This document shows positions 1-9,973 of a stretch of DNA of 64,000 nucleotides, in pieces. Origin of the DNA: Hermatobates lingyangjiaoensis (taxonomy: Eukaryota; Arthropoda; Insecta; Hemiptera; Hermatobatidae). Position numbers and translations under genes: made by a program. The notes beneath the pieces were generated by a model. The model had not been told where the DNA came from. It ran no database searches and saw only the letters and a list, made by a program, of their open reading frames with translations. The stretch lies in NCBI GenBank assembly GCA_026182355.1, contig JAPFBL010000068.1:7787001-7851000 (forward strand), read 5' to 3'. Numbering within the stretch: position 1 is the first letter of the stretch; each line of letters begins with the position of its first letter.

Positions 1-3000
1 TACACATCAGAGCAGATGTGGTCAAATAGTTAGCAATTATAGGTGAAAATAATACCAAAGGTCACTAGTTCCTTTGAAAGAAGTGTTCATAAGTTATTTT
101 CAAAATTTCTGCATTCATTTTAAAATATAATTCAGCTGAACATTTATAAAACAGTCAATATTATACTCCTCAATTTTAGAAATACAAAAGAGCCTGTAAA
201 AGTGTGCTTTTAATTTTTCTATGTTTCTTCACATACATTGAACTCATTTGTCCGTTTCGAATCGTATTTTCATTGAAAAAGTGTTAACAAATACAAGCTA
301 ACTCCATTAGACCAACCAACACGAAGGGATTAACTGAAATTTTGGGAATTCTGTGATATTCCATATTTGGAAATAAGAGCATAATCATCATTACTTACAT
401 ATTTAATATTACAATATTTTAAATTACCACTATTTTTCATAGTTCATCCTTTTTACTGATTATCTATAACATATATTGAAAAGTATATTTTTTGGTCTTA
501 GAAAAATGGCTGACAAAACAATATTAATGAGTGTCTCCAACAGATGTTTACAATGATGCAACTTCAGTCAATGTGGTTTCTTCTGAAACTTCGATCTACA
601 TTCTGACGCTTTCTCAAAAAAAAAATCTGGAGTGGCCTACACTCTACTTTACTATAAGTAACTCAATGTCAAATTTCTTGAGTATATAAAACATAACGTA
701 TTATTTAAGCATAACATAAATATCTAAATGGGATATAATTATTAGCATTGCATTCGTGTGGTAGTACAGATAGTGATTGAAGGACATATCAATTTATAAG
801 CTTATTTTTGTACATCACAAATAATTTATTATTTGCAAATAATTTCATTAGTATAACTACAGCAGTAATAACATTTTTGAAAAACAAAAGTGAACATTTC
901 TTGAAACGAAATATTATCCTACAAGAGAACATGGCTATTGTTCAAATAGCCAGTAGATTTCTTACATCGTTTACTTGACATCCTTCTACATTGAATATTA
1001 ATGTAAAATTTTCAAATTTGAAACAGTAAAATACCCTTTTTTTCTCTGAAAAACATCTTAAACAGCGAAGAAAATGTTGTTTTAAGGTGATTTGTTAATT
1101 AAAGATGTACGATAATTACAGTTATTATTCTTTAAACGAAAGATTTATATTTTGAATTATCTTTTACATTTTTGGTTTTTAACAGAATTATTATACTGGG
1201 AATTTTATGGCTTCTTAGTATTTAATAAGATCATTTTCCATCCCCTTTGTCAAATAACATATATACGAATTTTTTTTTAATGAGTGTTATCATTTACCTG
1301 CACAATATTATTCCTCTTACATCTCTTATAAGTCAATAATATATTTTAATTTTTCCATTAGAAACATCAATTTTATCTCAGTGGATTCGCTCAAAAAATT
1401 TCTAAGTCAATGTAAACAATGTAAAAAAATACAAAAAATTCGACAAGTATAGCAGGTGATCTCCTTAGTCTAGGGTAAACAAAGAGTTTTTATATCGTTA
1501 TTGCTCTTTCCCGTAATTGAAACTTCATGATTTTTTTTTTTATGAATTGCTAATTTTTTGTTCCATTTTTGGTCAAATTTTCATTATTTTTTAACGAGCC
1601 GTTTAGCGTCAAAAAAACATTTTCTGAAAACAGTTATCGTACTGTAACGCCCCTTTAGCGAATGTAATTTTAGAAAAAAATATCTCAACTCATTCTCCAA
1701 ATAATGTTCTATTTATAGGCATAGTTTCATCTTTGTCCGTCAAACAGTATGGCTTGTATCGCTCTCACAAGGTTTGAGATTGAATTATAAGTCAAAATTT
1801 GTACATTTTATTGAAAAAAAAATATTTCCTGTTGTTTTAAAATTCTGAATATATTTTTCGTTTGTTCGATTTGTAACTTCAAAGATAATGTCAAAATTTC
1901 AAAACTCTAGGGTTATCAGTTTAGGAGAAATAAATGTTTTAAAAAAAACGGTTTTTGGCAAAAAAAGTGACTTTCCCATCATGCATAATTCTTCCCAAAC
2001 AATAGGGATCTTCGTCTTTATGAGGCCCATTTTTGTGTAAAATATCAACTTGATCCATCAAAGATTCTGGACCGTAGCGTAGTAACAAGCAATGCTAACA
2101 CACTCACCCACCCACCCACCCACCCACACACACACAGACATCATCGTAAAAACGTCATAAAACGACTTCTGGGACCTCAAAACATGTAATTCCGTCAAAA
2201 TCTCGAGATCGAATTTTTTCACGATCACTATACTTTACTTATAGTAAAGTAAAAATAAAACTCTAAAAGTATAAAACACTTTCCCCAAATATTCATAATG
2301 GAGGTGATTAGAAAATTCATATGCTGTTTTGCACTTTTGTTTGTCAAGTTACCTCACGAAAATTCATATAATTTCTATCGTGAACAACATGTATTTTTCT
2401 GGAGTGCTAGAATATTTAGCTCAACCAAAGAACCATTCGCGATATAAAACACACATTGCGTCAGAAGAATATGAATTTGTCAAATCAGATAATTAAAAAT
2501 GCAAACAACGTTCACAGTACTTCTATTACAGTCTGGTACGGGGATCATTTCTGCTTTAACATCAGATTTTGAAGATCGTCTATGCGCTAAGTAATTCCTC
2601 TCCTGATACTAGTTGTCCCACAAATTAAAGACTATAACAGTGCTTTACTATTGCATGTTTTTGGGCTGATTTTTATGCATTTGATATCCGTTTTGTTATA
2701 TATTTTAGTCTTTAAAGTACTGTGGCATTTTTTATTCTGTAACTCAGCCGTAAATGTATCTGTACAAAAGATTAAAACGAAACCAATTGACATTCTCAAA
2801 GTGAACCAATATGTTCAAGAGAATGAAATGAAATAAAACACTCAACATACTAAGGAAGTACTTGAGTAACAGCCTGAGCAAGAACAACCACAGATATAAG
2901 GGCGATCTCATCGCTAGATCACCTTTACTCCTTTGATTATCACTGACACTAGAAAAACCGAGATCTAACCCCACACAAGCTGTTGGATACCAAATTTTTC

Positions 3001-3520
3001 AAGGGCGCAAAAGAAAAATGCAAAACAAATAAATACTTCAAAGATACTGTTGAAAACTGAGACTTAAAAGTTTATCTGCGGACAGCAATTAACCATGGTA
3101 TTTCTGTAATCAGCATTATTAATTTAAACTAAATTTCTGCTCAAAATCAATAATATAAGTTAAAACTACTAATTAATGATACAAAAATAAAACTATTATG
3201 ACTTTTTTAATTAAAACAGAGTTATATTGCAATAATCCTTTTTAAATACATATTTTTTGTAATTATCCTTCTATCTTTAGCAGTTTAAAAAAAAAAGATA
3301 TAAACAAGGCATATTTATATATACCAAACTTGTGTTACGAATCTGATTACATTCTAATAAGAGGTCAAATTTTAAATTTATTTGCAGGTGATTATTACCT
3401 GAAAACATTCTGGGTTTTCAATAGTACTTGTTAACTTTCAGCGAACCTTGTATAGGAAATTTTAAACTAGTCTTGTCTCACGGTAAGAGACGATTCAAGT
3501 TCTTTCACACTAGTTTGATC
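1..3520. other. Repeat-rich flank downstream of the RTN4IP1-like gene
   Basis: No conserved coding segment is visible on either strand. The stretch is AT-rich with long A and T runs. It holds a candidate repeat bounded by 17-bp inverted repeats (645-661 and 2235-2251) and a CCCA/CA microsatellite at about 2104-2138. A terminal exon of the minus-strand oxidoreductase, if one exists, would have to lie here or beyond position 1; none was recognised. Confidence 0.6.
645..2251. repeat. Candidate 1.6-kb repeat with 17-bp palindromic ends
   Basis: TACTTTACTATAAGTAA at 645-661 is matched by its exact reverse complement at 2235-2251. The right end is preceded by CCCA/CA repeats and a segment resembling a second copy near 6790-6930. 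The left end resembles sequence at 26041-26100 (GAGTGGTCTACC followed by a CTTTACT block). Because each end is itself nearly palindromic, a pair of similar 3' tails could mimic terminal repeats. No transposase was recognised and no target duplication was identified. Confidence 0.35.
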
Positions 3521-3845
3521 TTAAAAAATAACTTCAAACAGTAATCCTTTAATTGTGTTTACCTTTCCTTCATTGACAAATTTCCCAATATCTCTTACTG
3601 CAGCCGGAAGTGGCATGAAAAAACCCCATCTTACAGTGGAACCTTGGCTAGCTGCTCCACTTGAAACGTTTGCTGAAAGGAAATCAGCAGCGTTTTTAGC
3701 CATGCCTCCCAGTAAGCCATAATTATCAGTATTTGAAAGCAAAGGAGAACGAAGAGTAATGAACTTTGAATTAGACCAACTCTTAAGAAATGGAATATAA
3801 ATATTTGGATCAACATTTCCAGAACCATCTAGAATGATGTCAAAC
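3521..3845 (-). CDS. RTN4IP1: RTN4IP1-like exon 5 (last recognised)
   Basis: The exon begins after TTTTCAG with G completing a codon split by the previous intron. It encodes FDIILDGSGNVDPN, SNSKFITLRSPLL, GLLGGMAKNAADF and TVRWGFFMPLP, which are C-terminal MDR blocks. It is open to a TAA at 3521-3523. A GTAAAC donor after the GK codons near 3563 would be the alternative end if a further exon exists. Confidence 0.75.
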
Positions 3846-6800
3846 CTGAAAACCACAGTTCATCATTAGTACAAAGTCATCTCACTTTTCCTGTAAATTT
3901 TGTAGGTATAATAAAACATGAAATTATTCTCGAGGACACTAACAAATACTGGTTAGTTGTTGCCTCACAAACTGATAGATTAAGGAGCGTCAAAATATAG
4001 AAGGCACTAGGTCTTAAATCAATTCAAGCTCAAACAAGTATAATATTTAGGTGGAAAAAATAGGACTCTGACGAACACCACTTGTTACGTCAGATCTTAG
4101 CCTTTTTTCCCCATTTCATATTGTGGTTTGATCATTGATTGTTATTTCACGTGAAATCTTGTTATATATATATATATAAATTTTGTTAAACTGAATTGCC
4201 TTAATCAAACAAACAGGTAGCACATCAGCTCAAACTGCTAGATTAGTCAACTATCAGATGTTATTTAGCAGGTGTACCTTGTAGATAGCAGGGAACGTTT
4301 TAAAGAACATCTGATGAGCTAAAAGGGCTCTAATAATTGTTATTAATGTCACTTGTTATAGCAACATCGTTACCTTTGTCAGAACAGTTTCAATTAAAAA
4401 AGAAATAAATTAATGAATTACTATTAATCTTACTTTCCGTGTTGCTTCAACTTGTCTAAATGATCTGGAGTAGTGTAATCAATAATAATGTCAGTCTTCA
4501 AGCTTTCTAACATGGGGATCCCATCAGGACTGCAAGTTGAGGCAACCTAGTAACAAAAACCATACTAAATAAAAAAACTGGGGTGGTCTAAACTTGAATT
4601 GATAATTAGTAAACGTGCTTTCAAACCTATTGCCAAACAATTTACAGCACTTAAAACAAGTAATGCCAGCCAAGTAACATCAGTATCACTCGTTAAAATA
4701 CATAAATATAAACCACTAAATGGAATAAAATAAAGTAGCACTGTGATCTATAGGTTATCAATTATTTGCAGCAGATTTTGCGCACTTAATTATTTTACCG
4801 ATTTCCTTTGGTTCTGTTCACAAGAGTTTATAAATACAATAAAAAAAATAGTAAAGTTTATAAAAGGAATTTTTTTCATCTAAATAAAAAAGATAAGCAA
4901 CAAGTTTCCTCACAAATTCACAAGTTCAAGCTATATATAAAATACAAATTACTGCACATAAATATAAGTATTTTGAAAACAAATAACTTATCTGTAGACT
5001 GAAACAATGCGCTGCGTATCTACTTTAACGGGAAGATGTAGACCTCTAAAAGATTGGACTTAGTTTTAATAGAGTTACGGGGAGAATAGGTGACTATAGG
5101 TTAGTGACAAAACTTACAGAAGTATAAATTTTGAAACAGAAAAACTAAGTATTACATTACAAATTATTTTACAAAGAAAAATAGTATGTGGATTTTAACA
5201 ACAACTGTAGTCTGAATGAACACGTGACACTGAACTGAAATAACCAAGCAAGGTAAACAAATTTCACCAGACTGGTGAAATTCACAAGTCTGGTGAAATT
5301 TGATAAAATTATCGACCGTGGAATAGAAAAAAAAAAACAAAGTTTATCGGGCTCTGTCAGTTCTTCAGGTTCAAATTAAACTCTCAATCCTAACGCTTCG
5401 GTCCTTATTTAAAACCTTTTTCATAGGCAAAAGTATAAATTTTGAAACAGAAAAACTAAGTATTACATTGGAAATTATTTTATAAAGAAAAATAGTGTGT
5501 GGATTTCAACAAAATTTATACTTTTGTGGAAATATATTTCAAATTATATTTTGTTGAAATCCACACACTATTTTTCTTTATAAAATAATTTCCAATGTAA
5601 TACTTAGTTTTTCTGTTTCAAAATTTATACTTTTGCCTATGAAAAAGGTTTTAAATAAAGACCGAAGCGTTGGTAATGAGAGTTTAATTTGAACCTGAAG
5701 AACTGATAGAGTCCCGATAAACTTTGGTTTTGTATATATATAAAATGAAAGTCAATAATGTAGTACCGTTACAGTAAGCATACTTGCGTCTCTTAAACAC
5801 CTATCATTTTCCTCACCTTCCTCATTCTTTCTCTCATCTCTATTAAACCTCAAATCCTATTCTGCTTGAAGTCCACATCATTTTCCCATTAAGACAACTA
5901 CACAACTTAGTTTTTTAGTCTGTAAATAAGATAAGGTTTATTAGTTGTCAATTTCTTATATATATCTGTAATAATCTGAATATAATATACATAACCTAAG
6001 GATGAACACAAAGTGTTTTAATCGATTTTTAAGTAATTTATTTATAAACCGAATTTATGAGGAGACATTGCTTACCTTTTTTTTATTCTATAATGAGTAA
6101 GATGCGCATTATTACGCAACGAACGAGTTGAAAATTGTCTTCATATGTTTTATGTTAAATTGGCTAATATGTTTTATTTAAAAACCAGGCCGGTTTTATA
6201 AAATTAAACGGGAAATGCCGAATTATTAGTTCAAAAAATAATTAAACAAAAAATCACAAGAATAATACATCTAAAAATGAACTGTTGAAGCTTATTGTTA
6301 AATTAGCTACAATAATAATACATCTGAAAATGAACTGTTGAAGTTTCATGTTAAATTAGCTACAACTATTATACACAATTATTTCATTTAAATTTACACT
6401 TTTTAACAGTACATTTTATTCTTAATGATGTGAATACGATAAATAAATTGAATTGATTTTAATAGTACTTTCAAAAGAAATTTACTGCCAATACACTACC
6501 TAATTCAACCTCCATAGATTTTTAATAACATTAAAGTATTACATGTAGTAAAAGTCAGAAATTATGAAACGTTATCATTCAAAATATAATTAATTAATAT
6601 ATAAATACTAAATATGAAATTTCAAATTTCTAGAAAAACCAGAAAAGAACGGAAAAATTAGCAGAAGTTTTTGAAGAAGCATCATAAACTAACATTCTAA
6701 TATTATAATATTGACCAAAAACAATAGGATTATTTTTCGCACTAGAAACGAAATACCTGTTATACGTCCATCTGTCAAAGGTGTGACTCGTAGGATGTTT

Positions 6801-9243
6801 AAACAATTTCAGTTACACACCCAGTCACATACTAACAATATCAAAAAAATATGAACAATAAATGCAGAAAAATTCAAAATGTCAAAATCTCAAAAAATAT
6901 TTTGTAAATGTTTTGCTACCGCTTTACTTATAGTATACTATAAACTAGAATAGTATACTACACTAGTATATAGTATAGTGTACTAGTTCGTTCCGACATT
7001 ACCAATGCAGTTATAGTTCAAAGTATAACCATGTACAAAACATTAACATTGCAAAAGAAAATATAATTAATATTTATTAATAATTTCAATTAATATTAAG
7101 TATAATGTTAATTAATTTATGACTTGTAAAGAAATGAAACAACAAAAGGGGGTAAAAGTTTCCAACAATGCATAAAGACTATGTAGGAGCCATTCAAGCT
7201 TATTCTCATCAGCGATTCTTAATAAGAAAACTCCAAGAAAAATTAACAGAACTATGTGTTTCACAAATACATTCGAGAAATACGGTACAGCTGCCCTCGT
7301 GAACATTCTAGAATAAAGAATTTTTATATTGGTAAAAGAAAGACTGTCTTTCACACAGTGATATTCTTCTCGTGTTAAAATGATGCAGTGTTGATAGTCA
7401 GAATGCTTATACAAATATATCACACAACTTGTTTTTAAATGCAATGAATTTTGCCTTATCAGTAAATGGAGTTCAGTTTTCTCATCAAGTGTATTTTAAT
7501 TTATAGAGTGTAAACTATACATAACCAATAAGGGTAGGTTGAAAAGATCAAAACTGATTGAGCGGAGCCTGGTCACCATTTATGCTTACACATGCATAAA
7601 TTGTATTATATATTTGTTTATTAAATATGGAAAACAACAACTAACCTCTAAACCTGAAGCTTTGAGAAATTGGATAGCAATATGACCTACGCCTCCACAG
7701 CCTCCAATAACCAAAGCTCTTTTATCTTTGGTGAGAGTGAGGAGCAAGTCACCAGTAATCATAAGACTGCTCCACGCTGTCATGCCAGCGTAGAGGATCC
7801 CGCAAGCTTCATGCACTGTCATGTTGCTGGGCATCCGACATACCTGCAACAACATAGATCTTGACATTGTTTAATTAGACCACACCTTATGCAATACTTA
7901 TACGTAAAGATTTACGAAGGGAGGATACATTTATAATTCAGATGTCTCAAAGTACATTGTATTACAATTAAGAGCTTATTTAACATTTACTATTTTAGTT
8001 CATTCAGATATAAAGTTTAATAGTAAACGAGTCTTTAACAAATATATTCAAATAGGAGTCAATTCTTAAAATTATCGAAAAGATTATGTAAGGCATTTCA
8101 AACAAAGAATTTGCAAAAAAGTTGTTATATTATATTAACTTGTTTATACCAATCTGAACACTTAAAAGTAGGTGAAATAGTTGATAAAATTTGTTCTCAG
8201 ATGTATATGTAGTTAAAGATGTTTTTCTTTTTTATATCTTATTTCTATATTCATTGTTTATTTACTTTAATAAAATAAACAAAATTAAATTGAGTTTTAT
8301 AAGTTCTTCCGGGATCGTGTGTACGCGGTCAAAATGTCCCATTGTTCTACCGTTTTTTATCACAAAAATACATAATGGGTGACTGAAATATTTGTTTCAA
8401 TTTAATAATAAACTCTCATAACAGATGGTACTTAATAAATTCTATACATGTAGCTATAAGTTTGCAATTATAATAAATGATAATAATTAGGCAAGATCTA
8501 CCAACGATTCATCAGCAATGGTGTACTCAGAATGACATCCTTGACAGTGAGGTGGTTTAACTCCATAAATCGTATCACCAATCATTAAATCTGGACGAAC
8601 TGCAGGGCCCTTTGAAACAATTTCACCAGCAAAATCTCTTCCTAAAGTAAGTGGTAATGTTGGCTGGTCATTGCAATTTGGATCAAACCTTCTTAACATA
8701 TCCAAGAGAACATTTCCATAGCCACCTGTAATCAATAGCTAAATAGAATACAATTTTTAGGTTAACACAATCTATAGAGTTCATTAATTCGGGAGTTCAC
8801 AAAAATACAATAAAAGTTAAAACGTAATAAGAAAAATCGAGGAAAGCGGAAATCGATAACTGAAAAAAAATAATGGTGAAATAGTATAAAAACAGGCTAA
8901 GAATCAGGGGCTAGTTGCATTGACAATTTTTTTTAAATTAAAAGTTTTACTTACTAAGCATTGCAACATCAATTGGATTAATTGAAGTAGCTTTAACTTT
9001 TACTAAGATTTCTTTTGGCTTTTTTACAATAGGAATGGGAGTTTCTTGCAAATGCAAATCGTTTACTTTTCCGAAAGATTTTAATTGCCAAGCTCTCATA
9101 ATATTCTTCTTTTCAGATAATTGGGTTTGAACATTAGTTTCAGCTGTTTGAGAAACAGTAGAATAAAACATTCCTATTCTTTCAGGTCTCAGAAGACCTT
9201 TGATAGGATGACCCAACATTCTTGAGCACTGAACTATGGTCAC
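3521..9243 (-). CDS. RTN4IP1: RTN4IP1-like mitochondrial NAD(P)H oxidoreductase, five exons
   Basis: Five minus-strand exons (9243-8955, 8725-8502, 7843-7646, 4546-4434, 3845-3521) join in frame to about 382 residues, against about 396 in human RTN4IP1. Seen: a basic, hydroxylated N-terminus suited to mitochondrial import; a GroES-like half with SINPIDVAML and PLTLGRDFAGEI; a nucleotide-binding turn GGCGGVGHIAIQ; then DIIIDYTTPDHL and FDIILDGSGN. These match the MDR-family RTN4IP1 (OPA10) order block for block. Family knowledge: a mitochondrial oxidoreductase linked to coenzyme Q synthesis. Oddity: the reading frame stops after FEVIF, so the usual C-terminal block (family pattern PEAF...GKxV) is missing; the last exon may instead end at a GTAAAC donor near 3563. 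It is divergent with WARS2. Identity is inferred from recalled homologues. Confidence 0.85.
4045..4181 (+). repeat. Decayed PLE terminal segment, family B
   Basis: CTGACGAACACC, then a block ending TTGATTGTTATTTCACG, then a (TA)n tract at about 4163-4178. It matches the right end of the intact PLE at 47878-48000 in order. The hammerhead-like GAAA is lost here. It lies in the intron between exons 5 and 4. Confidence 0.6.
4434..4546 (-). CDS. RTN4IP1: RTN4IP1-like exon 4
   Basis: 113 nt, phase 0 in and phase 2 out, acceptor TTACTAG and donor GTAAGA. It encodes VASTCSPDGIPMLESLKTDI and IIDYTTPDHLDKLKQHGK, the segment linking the nucleotide-binding fold to the FDFILD-type strand in human RTN4IP1. 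Confidence 0.85.
5100..5726. repeat. Hairpin repeat (PLE-like family D) with an extra direct copy
   Basis: Arms 5338-5515 and 5548-5726 are near-perfect inverted copies of about 178 bp around a 32-bp loop. Part of the arm occurs a third time at about 5110-5212, and another copy lies at 34950-35060. The outer ends carry CCTGAAGAACTGA, and an inner block reads CTATGAAAAAGG...GACCGAAG, both resembling degenerate CTGANGA...GAAA cores. A (TA)n tract follows at 5737. No protein is recognisable. Confidence 0.7.
5727..7645. other. RTN4IP1-like intron 3, remainder
   Basis: AT-rich intron sequence. A segment near 6790-6960 resembles the right end of the 645-2251 repeat (runs of TCAAAATCTC then CTTTACTTATAGTA). 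A 110-codon open stretch at 7112-7444 (minus) is hydrophobic, matches nothing recognised, and is not called as a gene. Confidence 0.5.
7646..7843 (-). CDS. RTN4IP1: RTN4IP1-like exon 3 (nucleotide-binding segment)
   Basis: 198 nt, phase 0 at both ends, acceptor TTGCAG and donor GTTAGT. It encodes MTVHEACGILYAGMTAWSSL, then KRALVIGGCGGVGHIAIQFL, the dinucleotide-binding glycine-rich turn of the MDR family. Confidence 0.9.
8502..8725 (-). CDS. RTN4IP1: RTN4IP1-like exon 2
   Basis: 224 nt, phase 1 in and phase 0 out. It encodes GGYGNVLLDMLRRFDP, LPLTLGRDFAGEIVSKGP and GDTIYGVKPPHCQG. The donor is GTAGAT, a weaker match than usual, but it is the only one that gives the in-frame join ESL-VCRMP matching the family. 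Confidence 0.85.
8955..9243 (-). CDS. RTN4IP1: RTN4IP1-like exon 1 with likely mitochondrial presequence
   Basis: 289 nt from the ATG at 9243 to a GTAAGT donor. The first about 45 residues lack family similarity and are rich in basic and hydroxyl residues. MRAWQLKSFGKVNDLHLQET then opens the GroES-like domain, and KATSINPIDVAML matches the human ASVNPIDVNM block. Start choice: first ATG of the open frame; the ATG at the MRAWQ block is an alternative that would drop the presequence. Confidence 0.8.
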
Positions 9244-9723
9244 AATTCAATGTGGTTAATATGAGCAATACCTATAACCAGAATTTAACCTTCTAGAAAG
9301 TGTCACTGAGTGTAAAAATGAAAATGCCCAAAAAAGTCGTTAATTCTTAATTTTTATATTATAAGTAGCTTGTATGCATTTTAAAAAATAAATACAAGAA
9401 CTACATAGTAGCAATTTTTTAAATTGTAGTTTGGGTTTATTTAATTACTGTTGGAAACCTAGAATTACCTTTAAATTTGTAAATCTTATTCTCCATTTGA
9501 ACATTTTCACAAGTAATGTAGTAACTATGACAGACATCTGTGAATTGTGAATATAAGATGTTATTTAAAGTATTCTGCAGAACGTTTAGTACAGGAAAAG
9601 TAATCTATTTGCACATTAAGCCATAATAATTGTGTTTTTATTTTCAGTTGAATATTTGGTTTTTGTTTCTGAGTTATTTGTTTACATTTTACTATTATGA
9701 GTAGGTTACTTCTCTATTAAATT
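9244..9723. promoter_or_regulatory. Shared divergent promoter interval, RTN4IP1-like / WARS2
   Basis: About 480 bp separate the two outward-facing start codons, with no repeat recognised inside. The arrangement implies a bidirectional promoter for two nuclear-encoded mitochondrial proteins. No TATA box or initiator can be assigned with confidence. Confidence 0.5.
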
Positions 9724-9973
9724 ATGATTCTTACATGCAAGAGATGGAATTGTCTCTTGCTTAACTCTGGAATTGTTGACCGAATAAATTGTATTCGAAA
9801 ATTTTTTTCAGACGAAGATATGGCCAAGAAGAATCTTTTCGGGAATTCAGCCTACTGGTATCCTTCATCTTGGAAATTATTTTGGAGCTGTAGAAAATTG
9901 GGTGGAAATGCAAAAATCAGATAGCACTGTCATATACAGTATTGTTGATTTACATTCTATAACTCTCCCAAAG
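9724..9973 (+). CDS. WARS2: WARS2 exon 1 (HLGN motif; 5' frame uncertain)
   Basis: From 9812 the frame reads [20 protein letters not shown] and on to [12 protein letters not shown], with donor GTTAAA at 9974. The upstream frame from ATG 9724 reads as a basic presequence but is offset by one base. Either a one-base length difference in the T7 run (9802-9808) separates them, or TTTTTTTCAG at 9802-9811 is a splice acceptor for an upstream exon that was not found. Confidence 0.75.

Noticed and set aside
2651..2836. 61-codon open stretch with a hydrophobic N-terminus
   Set aside because: No similarity recognised, no promoter or splice context, in repeat-rich AT sequence.
7112..7444. 110-codon open stretch on the minus strand inside the RTN4IP1-like intron
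   Set aside because: Hydrophobic, no recognised motif, in AT-rich intron sequence; an open stretch of this size can arise by chance.
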